Source of the DNA: Pseudoflavonifractor sp. An85
GTDB taxonomy: Bacteria; Bacillota; Clostridia; Oscillospirales; Oscillospiraceae
Assembly: GCF_002161235.1 (NCBI RefSeq)
Contig: NZ_NFHE01000026.1
Span: 1-33,799 of the forward strand
Direction of reading: 5' to 3'
DNA: 33,799 nucleotides
Part shown: positions 15,210 to 21,856 of the stretch, one piece after another
How positions within the stretch are numbered: position 1 is the stretch's first letter
Layout: each line of letters opens with the position of its first letter
Notes under the pieces: generated by a model
The model's input: only the letters and a program-made list of their open reading frames with translations
Told to the model about the DNA's origin: nothing
Database searches by the model: none
Translations under genes and position numbers: made by a program

Positions 15210-16508
15210 TCAGTTGTTCAGATCATCCGTTGCCGGGTTGTCAATCAGCTTCCCATCCTGGGTGAAGCGGGAGCCGTGACAGGGGCAATCCCAGGTGTGT
15301 TCTGCAGGATTCCATTTCAGCGCGCAGCCCAGATGGGGGCAGCGTTTGGTGGTGGGGGTCAGCAGGCTGGTCACAGCCTCAAATCCATTGACGGCTAATT
15401 GGGGGTGCAGGATGGAACGGGAGGGGGAGAACACCTCTTCATAGGGGGTTTTCTTCCCTTGCACAAGATCGCTGAGGATCATAGCGGACACCATGGAGGT
15501 GGTCATGCCCCACTTGTTGAACCCAGTGGCCACATACAAATCTTTGGTGGAGGCAGAATAGGGGCCGATATAGGGCACGCCATCCAGGCTCATACAGTCT
15601 TGCGTGGCCCAGTGGTATACTTCCTTTGCTTGTGGGTAATGCCGTCGGGCAAAATCCCGCAGCTCCCGCCAACCGCCCCCCTTTTTCCCGGTGCGGTGAT
15701 CTCCGCCACCAGCCAGCAGCAGATTTTTATAATTTCGGAAGGACATACCCGTTTGCGCCTGGTCCACATACATGCCGTCCACATTGGGCGCGCCTTCCAG
15801 GGCTATGACATAAGAGCGGTGCTGGTACAGCTTGAGAAAATAACTGCCGTGCTTGTTGAGAAAAGGGAAGTGGGTGGTGACAATGATCTTCTTGGCACGA
15901 ATGCGGCCATGATCGGTCACCGCTGTGGTACCAATCAGCTCCTGTACTCGAGTGTGCTCATAAATGTGCAGGTTTTTTGTGATGCCGGAGACGAATTTCA
16001 GTGGATGAAACTGTGCCTGATGAGGAAACCGGATTGCCCCGGCAACGTGAAAAGGTAGAGGAGTCTGGTCCGTACATTCAGCCGAAAAGCCCAGCTTGTC
16101 CAGGGCATTCAGTTCCCGGTCAACCTTACCCGCATCATCCAAGGAATAGGTGTAAGCCGCCTTCTCCTCAAAGTCGCAGTCCATATTCCGGCACAACTGC
16201 CGGTATGTTTCAAGCGCTGCTTCATTGGCGGCAAGATATTGCTTGGCGCGCTGGATGCCAAACTTGGAGACGAGCTTGTCATATATGAGCCCGTGCTGGC
16301 TGGTAATCTTAGCCGTGGTGTTTTTCGTAATGCCGTTGCATATGGTTTCGGCTTCCACCAGCACATACGGCACGCCTGCACCGTGCAGCTGATAGGCACA
16401 CAGAATGCCCGCCATACCGCCGCCGACGATCAACACATCCGTGTTCCGGTCTCCATCCAGAGCCGGAAAGCTGGGTTGTTCCCAAGTTTGTTCCCATAGT
16501 GATTCCAT
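15210..16508 (-). CDS. FAD-dependent oxidoreductase with C-terminal Rieske domain
   Basis: A 432-residue cytoplasmic protein. The N-terminal DAO-type FAD domain has VLIVGGGMAG (25-34), and the C-terminus is a Rieske [2Fe-2S] domain with CPH (Cys390/His392) and CPCHGSRF (Cys408/His411 as the second ligand pair). This FAD-plus-Rieske architecture is found in YhfW-like proteins; the substrate is unknown. The start is ATG 16508 after AAGGAGAAG. The gene converges on the thi operon with only 55 bases between them and no clear terminator. The region immediately upstream is the remnant of another gene. Confidence 0.9.
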   Translation of the reverse strand: MESLWEQTWEQPSFPALDGDRNTDVLIVGGGMAGILCAYQLHGAGVPYVLVEAETICNGITKNTTAKITSQHGLIYDKLVSKFGIQRAKQYLAANEAALETYRQLCRNMDCDFEEKAAYTYSLDDAGKVDRELNALDKLGFSAECTDQTPLPFHVAGAIRFPHQAQFHPLKFVSGITKNLHIYEHTRVQELIGTTAVTDHGRIRAKKIIVTTHFPFLNKHGSYFLKLYQHRSYVIALEGAPNVDGMYVDQAQTGMSFRNYKNLLLAGGGDHRTGKKGGGWRELRDFARRHYPQAKEVYHWATQDCMSLDGVPYIGPYSASTKDLYVATGFNKWGMTTSMVSAMILSDLVQGKKTPYEEVFSPSRSILHPQLAVNGFEAVTSLLTPTTKRCPHLGCALKWNPAEHTWDCPCHGSRFTQDGKLIDNPATDDLNN

Positions 16509-16978
16509 ATACTTCTCCTTTTATACCCCGTGATTTGGAACGTATTCATAGGCGGCATGGTTACTTTTTCAGCATAGCCCAAACCGCCGTCGAAGCGGTG
16601 CAGCTGTCCGTCTATGGTGACACTGCCTTGGAGGGTATGCGCCATGCTGAGAACGCCGTGTCGGCACTCCATAGGGAAAAAACGGAATGGCCCCATAATA
16701 TCGGAACAAAGAGGGGTCAAGGAGCCGTAGAGAATTTCGCCGCTGACACCAGGCAACTCAATCTGGCAGCCTTGCTGGGAAAACCGACATCGGTCCGCTT
16801 GTATCGAGCCGTTATGGACCGTCAAATTCGATATCTCAAATTGTTTGGTGCCTTCTTGCGAAATCAGTTGGATAAAAGCGCCACTTTCAGCCAGACCGGG
16901 GATGCATGCCACCATGTCATCCCCTTTTTGATGCTTAAAATACCAGCCCTCAAAACTGTTTTGTCCCGATATACCCAT
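16508..16978 (-). pseudogene. Truncated tocopherol-cyclase-like protein gene
   Basis: Starts at ATG 16978 with a GGAGGG ribosome binding site (MGISGQNSFEGWYFKHQ). It keeps recognisable family blocks: FEGWYFKHQ, SLTPLCSDIMGPFRFFPMEC and RHGVLSMAHTLQGSV. The similarity stops after GGLGYAEK (residue 138, about nucleotide 16565), exactly where relatives continue with a GRSFP-like segment and a second half of similar length. From there the frame reads through the ribosome binding site of the FAD/Rieske gene and ends inside it at 16430. A deletion seems to have fused the 5' half to the promoter/leader of the next gene. The remaining product is unlikely to be active. Confidence 0.7.
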
Positions 16979-17142
16979 GTCACAGCCCTCCTTGGGGGAA
17001 TGGGCTTAGTATACCCGTATGAGGGGAATATCAGACGATATCGTTGCACCTTTCCCTGTATTCTTGGACCCGTAAGGAGCCTACAGGGAGTGTAAGACGG
17101 ATGGCTCTGCTTCTGAATGCAAAGAAAACTTTGCATAACACA

Positions 17143-17171
17143 TTGACAAGTGTACTTGTCATAGATATAAT
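17143..17171 (+). promoter_or_regulatory. Perfect sigma-A promoter overlapped by an 18-bp operator
   Basis: TTGACA (17143-17148), 17 bases, TATAAT (17166-17171). The inverted repeat TGACAAGT-GT-ACTTGTCA (17144-17161) covers the -35 and most of the spacer, an ideal position for repression. The likely repressor is the XRE protein encoded by the second gene of this unit (inference). An 11-base direct repeat, AAAACTTTGCA, flanks the promoter at 17125-17135 and 17186-17196. Confidence 0.88.
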
Positions 17172-17211
17172 TAAGGTGTGCCAACAAAACTTTGCAAATG
17201 GGGGTGTATCT

Positions 17212-17535
17212 ATGGACAAGGAAGAAATTCTGCGAGCAAGCAGAAGAGAAAACCAAAACAAAGATATTTACGAACTGGAAATTGTAAATAAGGGGCAGAG
17301 AATTGGCGGTATTATTGGTATCTGTGTTACCTTTGCACTCATGTTTGCTGAACGTATCATACTGAAAAATGGAATGAACTACGGCTATTTTCTGATTGTT
17401 CTATCTGCGTGTGCCGGACTGTGGATTTACAAGGCTTTGAAGATGAGAAAGAAGCATGAAATTTTCCTTGCGGTGCTTTGGAGCGTACTGGTTGTGTATG
17501 CTGCTGTAATGGTTATCTTGGGCTTTCTTGGGTGA
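17212..17535 (+). CDS. Small membrane protein (DUF6442-like)
   Basis: A 107-residue protein: a charged N-terminus beginning MDKEEILRASRRENQNKD, then three predicted transmembrane helices (about 31-47, 56-74, 84-106). The start is ATG 17212 with a GGGGGTG ribosome binding site; the longer frame from 17044 would begin upstream of the promoter. Proteins of this type are commonly paired with a small XRE regulator, as here, and the next gene starts five bases after this stop. The function is unknown. Confidence 0.8.
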   Translation: MDKEEILRASRRENQNKDIYELEIVNKGQRIGGIIGICVTFALMFAERIILKNGMNYGYFLIVLSACAGLWIYKALKMRKKHEIFLAVLWSVLVVYAAVMVILGFLG

Positions 17536-17539
17536 TGGT

Positions 17540-17749
17540 ATGAATGATGAGCTGATATTAAAAAACAGACTGAAGGAGAAACGGGCCGAAAAGGGACTAT
17601 CGCAGGCACAACTTGCGGAAATGGTAGGCGTTTCTCGTAACACCATTAGCTCCATTGAAACTGGACAGTTTAGTCCCACTGCAAAACTGGCACTTATTTT
17701 ATGTATTGCCCTTGATCAGAAATTTGAAGAATTATTTTACTTTGATTAA
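17540..17749 (+). CDS. XRE-family transcriptional regulator
   Basis: A 69-residue single-domain helix-turn-helix protein, MNDELILKNRLKEKRAEKGL followed by SQAQLAEMVGVSRNTISSIE (HTH at about 21-40), and a FEELFYFD C-terminus typical of small YozG-like regulators. The start is ATG 17540, five bases after the membrane-protein stop, consistent with translational coupling; a TTG at 17528 is possible but less likely. It probably autoregulates through the inverted repeat in the promoter at 17143-17171. Confidence 0.9.
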   Translation: MNDELILKNRLKEKRAEKGLSQAQLAEMVGVSRNTISSIETGQFSPTAKLALILCIALDQKFEELFYFD

Positions 17750-17820
17750 CGAGAATCTGTGGCTGAAAGGACACGATCACCAGTGCCGTCAGTGTCAGGC
17801 AAAAATACTTCTTCACGCTC

Positions 17821-17852
17821 AAAATCCCGGATGCAAAAGCATCCGGGATTTT
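17821..17852 (+). terminator. Intrinsic terminator after the XRE unit
   Basis: AAAATCCCGGATGC (17821-17834), loop AAAA, GCATCCGGGATTTT (17839-17852), continuing with one more T. The 14-bp perfect stem ends the membrane protein/XRE operon. Confidence 0.9.
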
Positions 17853-17855
17853 TGG

Positions 17856-17884
17856 TTGAGAGGCCAGGGAAACTTTGGTACAAT
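17856..17884 (+). promoter_or_regulatory. Promoter for the Nudix-GNAT gene
   Basis: TTGAGA (17856-17861), 17 bases, TACAAT (17879-17884), with TGG before the -10 (extended -10). It lies just beyond the preceding terminator and about 57 bases ahead of the ATG at 17941. Confidence 0.65.
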
Positions 17885-17940
17885 AAAGGCTAAATCAAGA
17901 GGCTATGGGTACACATAACAGATTTTGTGAGGTGCTCCAT

Positions 17941-18852
17941 ATGAGAGTAAATTTTTATGAATATGTCGATGACGAACTGCTGCGGTTTGCGGTAATCATA
18001 GCCCGACACAACGGGAAGTGGGTGTTTTGTAAGCACCGGGAGAGAGACACCTATGAACTTCCTGGCGGACACAGAGAACCGGGAGAGCAGATTCTGGACA
18101 CGGCAAAAAGAGAATTGCAGGAAGAGACGGGAGCCATACAGTTTTCCATACACCCAGTCTGTGTATATTCGGTGATTGGTAAAAACCGAGTGAATGAATC
18201 GGGAGAAGAGTGCCATGGGATGTTGTATGTGGCAGATATCGAAACATTCCAAGGGGAGCTGCACAGCGAGATGGAACAGGTGCTTTTGTTGGAGGAGCTG
18301 CCCACGAAGTGGACGTATCCACAAATACAGCCTCTGTTGGTGGAGGAGTATTTGAGAAGGTGTGGGATGTCCCAGGTGGAGTTTCTGCTGGCACAGGTGG
18401 ACGATGCTCCAGTGATTGCTCAACTGCGCAAAGAAATATGGTCCACCACTTACCGGGGTATTTACCCCGATGAGATGATCGACCAGTATGATCTGGACTG
18501 GCACACGCAAAAAGATGTCCAGCGCATTGAAAATCCAGATTATGCAGTCTATTTAATACAGCGGGAAGGGCGAGCCATTGGCTACATCACGCTCCATCAC
18601 AGCCAACCTCCCCGCTTGCTATCCCTCTATTTGAAAGTAAAGTTTCAAAACTGTGGCATCGGCCATAAAGCGATGGAGTTTGTAAAAGGATATTTCAAGG
18701 CACAAGGAGCGAAGCATTTTACCTGCCAGTGTCAGCCGGATAATGCCCATGCCATGTCTTTTTATCAGCGCAATGGTGGAAATGTGGTCAAACAGGATTT
18801 GAACAATGAAGAGAGTTGGCAAAATTCCGTGACGTTTCAATTTGATGTGTGA
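17941..18852 (+). CDS. Nudix hydrolase fused to GNAT acetyltransferase
   Basis: A 303-residue two-domain protein. Residues 1-140 form a Nudix domain with a complete Nudix box (Gly43, Glu49, REL at 57-59, Glu61/Glu62, Gly64), so pyrophosphohydrolase activity on a nucleotide-type substrate is expected. Residues about 145-303 form a GNAT fold with a FQNCGIGHKAMEFV acetyl-CoA loop and the C-terminal NAHAMSFYQRNGG segment. The start is ATG 17941 after GAGGTG; an in-frame upstream start at 17905 has no ribosome binding site. The substrates of both domains are unknown. It heads a run of small, mostly acetyltransferase genes. Confidence 0.88.
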   Translation: MRVNFYEYVDDELLRFAVIIARHNGKWVFCKHRERDTYELPGGHREPGEQILDTAKRELQEETGAIQFSIHPVCVYSVIGKNRVNESGEECHGMLYVADIETFQGELHSEMEQVLLLEELPTKWTYPQIQPLLVEEYLRRCGMSQVEFLLAQVDDAPVIAQLRKEIWSTTYRGIYPDEMIDQYDLDWHTQKDVQRIENPDYAVYLIQREGRAIGYITLHHSQPPRLLSLYLKVKFQNCGIGHKAMEFVKGYFKAQGAKHFTCQCQPDNAHAMSFYQRNGGNVVKQDLNNEESWQNSVTFQFDV

Positions 18853-18875
18853 GAGAAAGAGAGGGGGAAAGCTGT

Positions 18876-19586
18876 ATGAACATTGGGTGTGTTTGGGAGC
18901 ACAATGGAAACGACACCTTGCTATATGCAGCAAATTTCCCCGGTGCCTATACCCGGGGGTCAAGCCTTCATGAAGCCATGGAAAAAATGCCGGCAGAGAT
19001 TCAATCCTATTTGAAGTGGAAGGGAGAAGTCATTCCTGAAGACCTTCAGGTGACCATGATACAGGATGCAGCCTGCGCTCTGGATGTTGCGGATGCGGAT
19101 TCCGACGTATTGTTTTCCTCGGAGAAAGAGCCTCTCACTCAGGAGGAATACGCCGCATTCAAACACTTGGTTCTTAAGTCTGCGGCGGATTTCCTCGCAC
19201 TATACCAGGCCATTCCAGATCAAACAGCCAGTACCACCCCCATACGTACCACGTTCTACGGGCAGGTACCCAGAACTGCGGAGGAGATGTATCAGCATAC
19301 CAAAAACGTGAATGCGTATTACTTTGGTGAGATTGGAGTGGATGCTAACAATGAAGGAAGCATTTTGGATTGTCGTCGCAGAGGGTTTGAACAGTTGGAG
19401 CAAGTTCCGAACTTTCTGAACAATTCCGTGTTTGAGGGGAGCTATGGGGAAAGCTGGTCCCTTCGCAAAGTGTTGCGCCGCTTTCTCTGGCATGACCGTA
19501 TCCATGCCAAGGCCATGTATCGGATGGCGATAAAAACCTTTGGTGGGCACGAAATTCCCAATCTGTTTCATTTTGAGGTGTTTTGA
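18876..19586 (+). CDS. Conserved hypothetical protein, HicB-like N-terminus and DinB-like C-terminus
   Basis: A 236-residue cytoplasmic protein starting at ATG 18876 (ribosome binding site GAGAGGGGGAAAG). The N-terminal ~60 residues (YAANFPGAYTRGSSLHEAME) resemble the small HicB antitoxin-like fold. The C-terminal half is helical and ends with FLWHDRIHAKAMYRM, a His-rich helix like those of DinB/YfiT four-helix metal-binding proteins. No HicA toxin partner is nearby, so it is unlikely to be a toxin-antitoxin component. It lies 23 bases after the Nudix-GNAT gene, probably in the same operon. The function is not known. Confidence 0.75.
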   Translation: MNIGCVWEHNGNDTLLYAANFPGAYTRGSSLHEAMEKMPAEIQSYLKWKGEVIPEDLQVTMIQDAACALDVADADSDVLFSSEKEPLTQEEYAAFKHLVLKSAADFLALYQAIPDQTASTTPIRTTFYGQVPRTAEEMYQHTKNVNAYYFGEIGVDANNEGSILDCRRRGFEQLEQVPNFLNNSVFEGSYGESWSLRKVLRRFLWHDRIHAKAMYRMAIKTFGGHEIPNLFHFEVF

Positions 19587-19606
19587 GCTGGGGAAGGGAG
19601 TGGACA

Positions 19607-20080
19607 ATGGAGAATACAGAGTTGAACATAAAACAAATTTACGGTGATGAAGAGAAAGAAACCATTGCAAGAATGATCCTGGAGTCCCTCCCGGATTGGT
19701 TTGGAATCCCGGAGGCCAGAGAGGAGTACATTGCCGAGAGTAAGGGAACCCCTTTTTTCTGTGCTTTGGATGGAGAAACCGTCGTGGGATTCCTCTATCT
19801 CAAAGAAACCGGACGTCACACCGTGGAGTTGGCCGTAATGGGAGTACGGAAGGAATACCACCGGAAGGGTATTGGGGGAATGCTCTTTGATGCAGCAAAA
19901 AAGACAGCCAAACAGCTGGGGTATTCCTTCATCCAGGTCAAAACCGTGCAAATGGGCAAATATGCCGAGTATGATGACACCAATCGCTTCTATCTCTCCC
20001 TGGGCTTCAAAGAACTGGAGGTCTTTCCCACTCTGTGGGATGAATGGAATCCGTGTCAAATTTACATCATGGCCATTTGA
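19607..20080 (+). CDS. GNAT family N-acetyltransferase
   Basis: A 157-residue protein with GNAT motif A, VRKEYHRKGIGGMLFDAA, the acetyl-CoA pyrophosphate loop, preceded by the ELAVMGV beta strand and followed by FYLSLGFKELEVF, a motif B equivalent. The start is ATG 19607 (MENTEL), 20 bases after the previous stop with GGGAAGGGAG upstream; an earlier in-frame start at 19583 overlaps the preceding gene and is less likely. The substrate cannot be deduced. Confidence 0.88.
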   Translation: MENTELNIKQIYGDEEKETIARMILESLPDWFGIPEAREEYIAESKGTPFFCALDGETVVGFLYLKETGRHTVELAVMGVRKEYHRKGIGGMLFDAAKKTAKQLGYSFIQVKTVQMGKYAEYDDTNRFYLSLGFKELEVFPTLWDEWNPCQIYIMAI

Positions 20081-20134
20081 AAAGCCCACCGAGAGAATAA
20101 CCTCTATATTTGTGACAGGAAAGGAGAGCAAACC

Positions 20135-20650
20135 ATGATTACTCTGGTAGAACCCTGCGAAAAATACTTGCAATCATACATGGAAGCCCATGATGAGTAT
20201 GAGATGCATGGTGTAGAAACCTACGCATTTGATGATGCTAAAGCCTATGACATCTTTGAAAAATACGAGAACTACAGAAAGGAACGCAACCTTCCTCCGA
20301 ATAGGGTCGGCTCTCACTTCTACTGGTTGGTGGACCAGGAGCGGAACTATTTTATAGGGGAAATAAGCATCCGCCACAGACTGACCGATAGCCTGAGACG
20401 CTACGGCGGTCATATCGGATATGGCATTCGTTTTTCTGAGTGGAAGAAAGGTTACGGAACTTTCATGCTTGGGTTAGCGTTGGAAGAAGCGAAAAAGCTG
20501 GGGATAACTACGGCCCTGATTACGTGCGATGATGACAACTATGGTTCGGCAAAAGTCATGGAGAAGAACGGTTTTGTATTGCAGGACAAGGTTACGAATA
20601 TTGTGAACGGAAGCACAATAACCACCCGAAGATATACGAAAGCGCTGTAA
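20135..20650 (+). CDS. GNAT family N-acetyltransferase (RimJ/RimL-like)
   Basis: A 171-residue protein with a GNAT core: GGHIGYGIRFSEWKKGYGTF (motif A with the K/R-x-G-Y-G loop), ALEEAKKLGITTALITCDDD, then NYGSAKVMEKNGF. The GYGIRFSEWKKGYG pattern is typical of proteins annotated RimJ-like or as small-molecule acetyltransferases. The ribosome binding site GGAAAGGAG precedes ATG 20135. It is the last gene of the plus-strand run; a bidirectional terminator follows at 20854. Confidence 0.88.
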   Translation: MITLVEPCEKYLQSYMEAHDEYEMHGVETYAFDDAKAYDIFEKYENYRKERNLPPNRVGSHFYWLVDQERNYFIGEISIRHRLTDSLRRYGGHIGYGIRFSEWKKGYGTFMLGLALEEAKKLGITTALITCDDDNYGSAKVMEKNGFVLQDKVTNIVNGSTITTRRYTKAL

Positions 20651-20853
20651 TCTCACATCCATACCAACTACCCTCAAATGATTACTTTCTCCGAACGCTG
20701 CCCGTGTCCCCGGGATATTCCAGTTTTTCGTGGTATGCTGTGTCATTACAAAGAAGGCGACGCACAGGACAATCGTCTTCGGACAAATTGAGATTTGTGG
20801 GAAGAAAAGAAAGGTTTATGAAAACGATTTTGTAGCTTGGATGATTAGAAACA

Positions 20854-20900
20854 AAACACACTTGTATTTCGGCAGTAGTTGCCGGAATACAAGTGTGTTT
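20854..20900. terminator. Bidirectional terminator between the GNAT run and the pilus operon
   Basis: Arms 20854-20874 and 20880-20900 pair over 20 of 21 positions, with one mismatch and a 5-base loop (GTAGT). The outer part is AAACACACTTGTATT/AATACAAGTGTGTTT. On the minus strand the stem ends in TTTTGTTTC 15 bases past the sortase stop; on the plus strand it ends in TTT. It can serve both converging units. Apart from this, nothing was found in the 265-base gap. Confidence 0.82.
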
Positions 20901-20915
20901 ATGATTTTCTGACAC

Positions 20916-21785
20916 TCAATGACTTTGTTTTTTTCGGCGCCGCAACAGCACGAAGGCCACGATTGTGGTCAGGGGAATATAGACGGCCAGACAGATAATG
21001 ATTGCTTTCCGGTATTCTGTTTCCCACACGCTTGTCCCCTGGGACAGATCGCCCTGTATTTGTTGCTGTTCCAGCGCCTGCTCATATGGAATTCGGGTTC
21101 CCTGCACTAACAGTCGATGAGTATTGATTCCGTAGGGGTGACAGGTGACCAGGGTCGCCAGGTCACGGCCCTGCTGTACCACCAGGTGCTCGGTGTCATC
21201 CGGCTCCACAATGTAGATCTGCTCCACCTGATACGCCAACACCTGACCCAGTACATGGATGTAAAATACGTCCTCCACCACGAGTTGCGACAAATCGGTG
21301 AACAGCCGCTTCCCGGACAATCCGGTGTGGCCGGTGAGTACCGCATGGGTACTCTCTCCGCCCACGGGGAGGGATGTATTTTGCAAATGTCCCACACCTG
21401 TTTCCAGCACGTTCTTCGTGGTACCGTGATAGACCGGAAGATAAACGTCGATTTTGGGGATTTCCACATACCCCATCATGCCGTCCCCCTCCACATTGAG
21501 CAGAGAGGAGTAGGGTTCCTCGGTAGGGTCCTGCACCAGGTCCGGGTCAAAGGGGTCTGTGAGGTACACCTCTCCTTCCAACAAGGAGCGGTTGTACTCC
21601 TGGGCGGCCTGGAACTCGGCATCCAGCTGCTCCTGCTGGACCTGTTCCATGGCTTCATCATATTGGGCTAGAACGCGGGATTGATTTTTTTCATAAAGAG
21701 CGTTGCTCACCAGGGGATAGAGGACGAATCCACCCCCCACCAGGAATATCAGAGCGATGAGAACAGGCGCAGCGAATCGTTTCAT
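20916..21785 (-). CDS. Class C sortase (pilus locus, distal gene)
   Basis: A 289-residue membrane-anchored transpeptidase. It has an N-terminal hydrophobic anchor (about 7-26), a class C lid motif DPF (77-79), catalytic His153 in TGHTGLS, Cys215 in TLVTCHPYG, Arg224 in INTHRLLVQG, and a C-terminal transmembrane helix (about 259-281) followed by RRRKKQ. Class C sortases polymerise pilins by linking the sorting-signal Thr to a pilin-motif Lys. ATG 21785 is the most sensible start, but no ribosome binding site sits directly before it; an AAGGAG lies on the far side of a 32-base hairpin. A TTG at 21800 is an alternative. Confidence 0.9.
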   Translation of the reverse strand: MKRFAAPVLIALIFLVGGGFVLYPLVSNALYEKNQSRVLAQYDEAMEQVQQEQLDAEFQAAQEYNRSLLEGEVYLTDPFDPDLVQDPTEEPYSSLLNVEGDGMMGYVEIPKIDVYLPVYHGTTKNVLETGVGHLQNTSLPVGGESTHAVLTGHTGLSGKRLFTDLSQLVVEDVFYIHVLGQVLAYQVEQIYIVEPDDTEHLVVQQGRDLATLVTCHPYGINTHRLLVQGTRIPYEQALEQQQIQGDLSQGTSVWETEYRKAIIICLAVYIPLTTIVAFVLLRRRKKQSH

Positions 21786-21796
21786 ATGTGATGATG

Positions 21797-21828
21797 CCAA
21801 GTGAGGGAGCTAATGCCCCCTCACTTGG
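21797..21828 (-). promoter_or_regulatory. Intercistronic hairpin between major pilin and sortase
   Basis: On the minus strand, CCAAGTGAGGGGGC (21828-21815), loop ATTA, GCTCCCTCACTTGG (21810-21797) pairs at 13 of 14 positions. AAGGAG (about 21839-21834) lies before it and the sortase ATG 11 bases after it. There is no T run, so it is not a standard terminator. Confidence 0.75.
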
Positions 21829-21856
21829 TTACTCCTTCCGGTTAATAGGCTTGGAA

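Noticed and set aside
16979-17142. MerR-type promoter suggested by CCCTGTA...TACAGGG
   Set aside because: The spacing and hexamers do not fit a 19-bp MerR promoter on either strand and no MerR gene is nearby.
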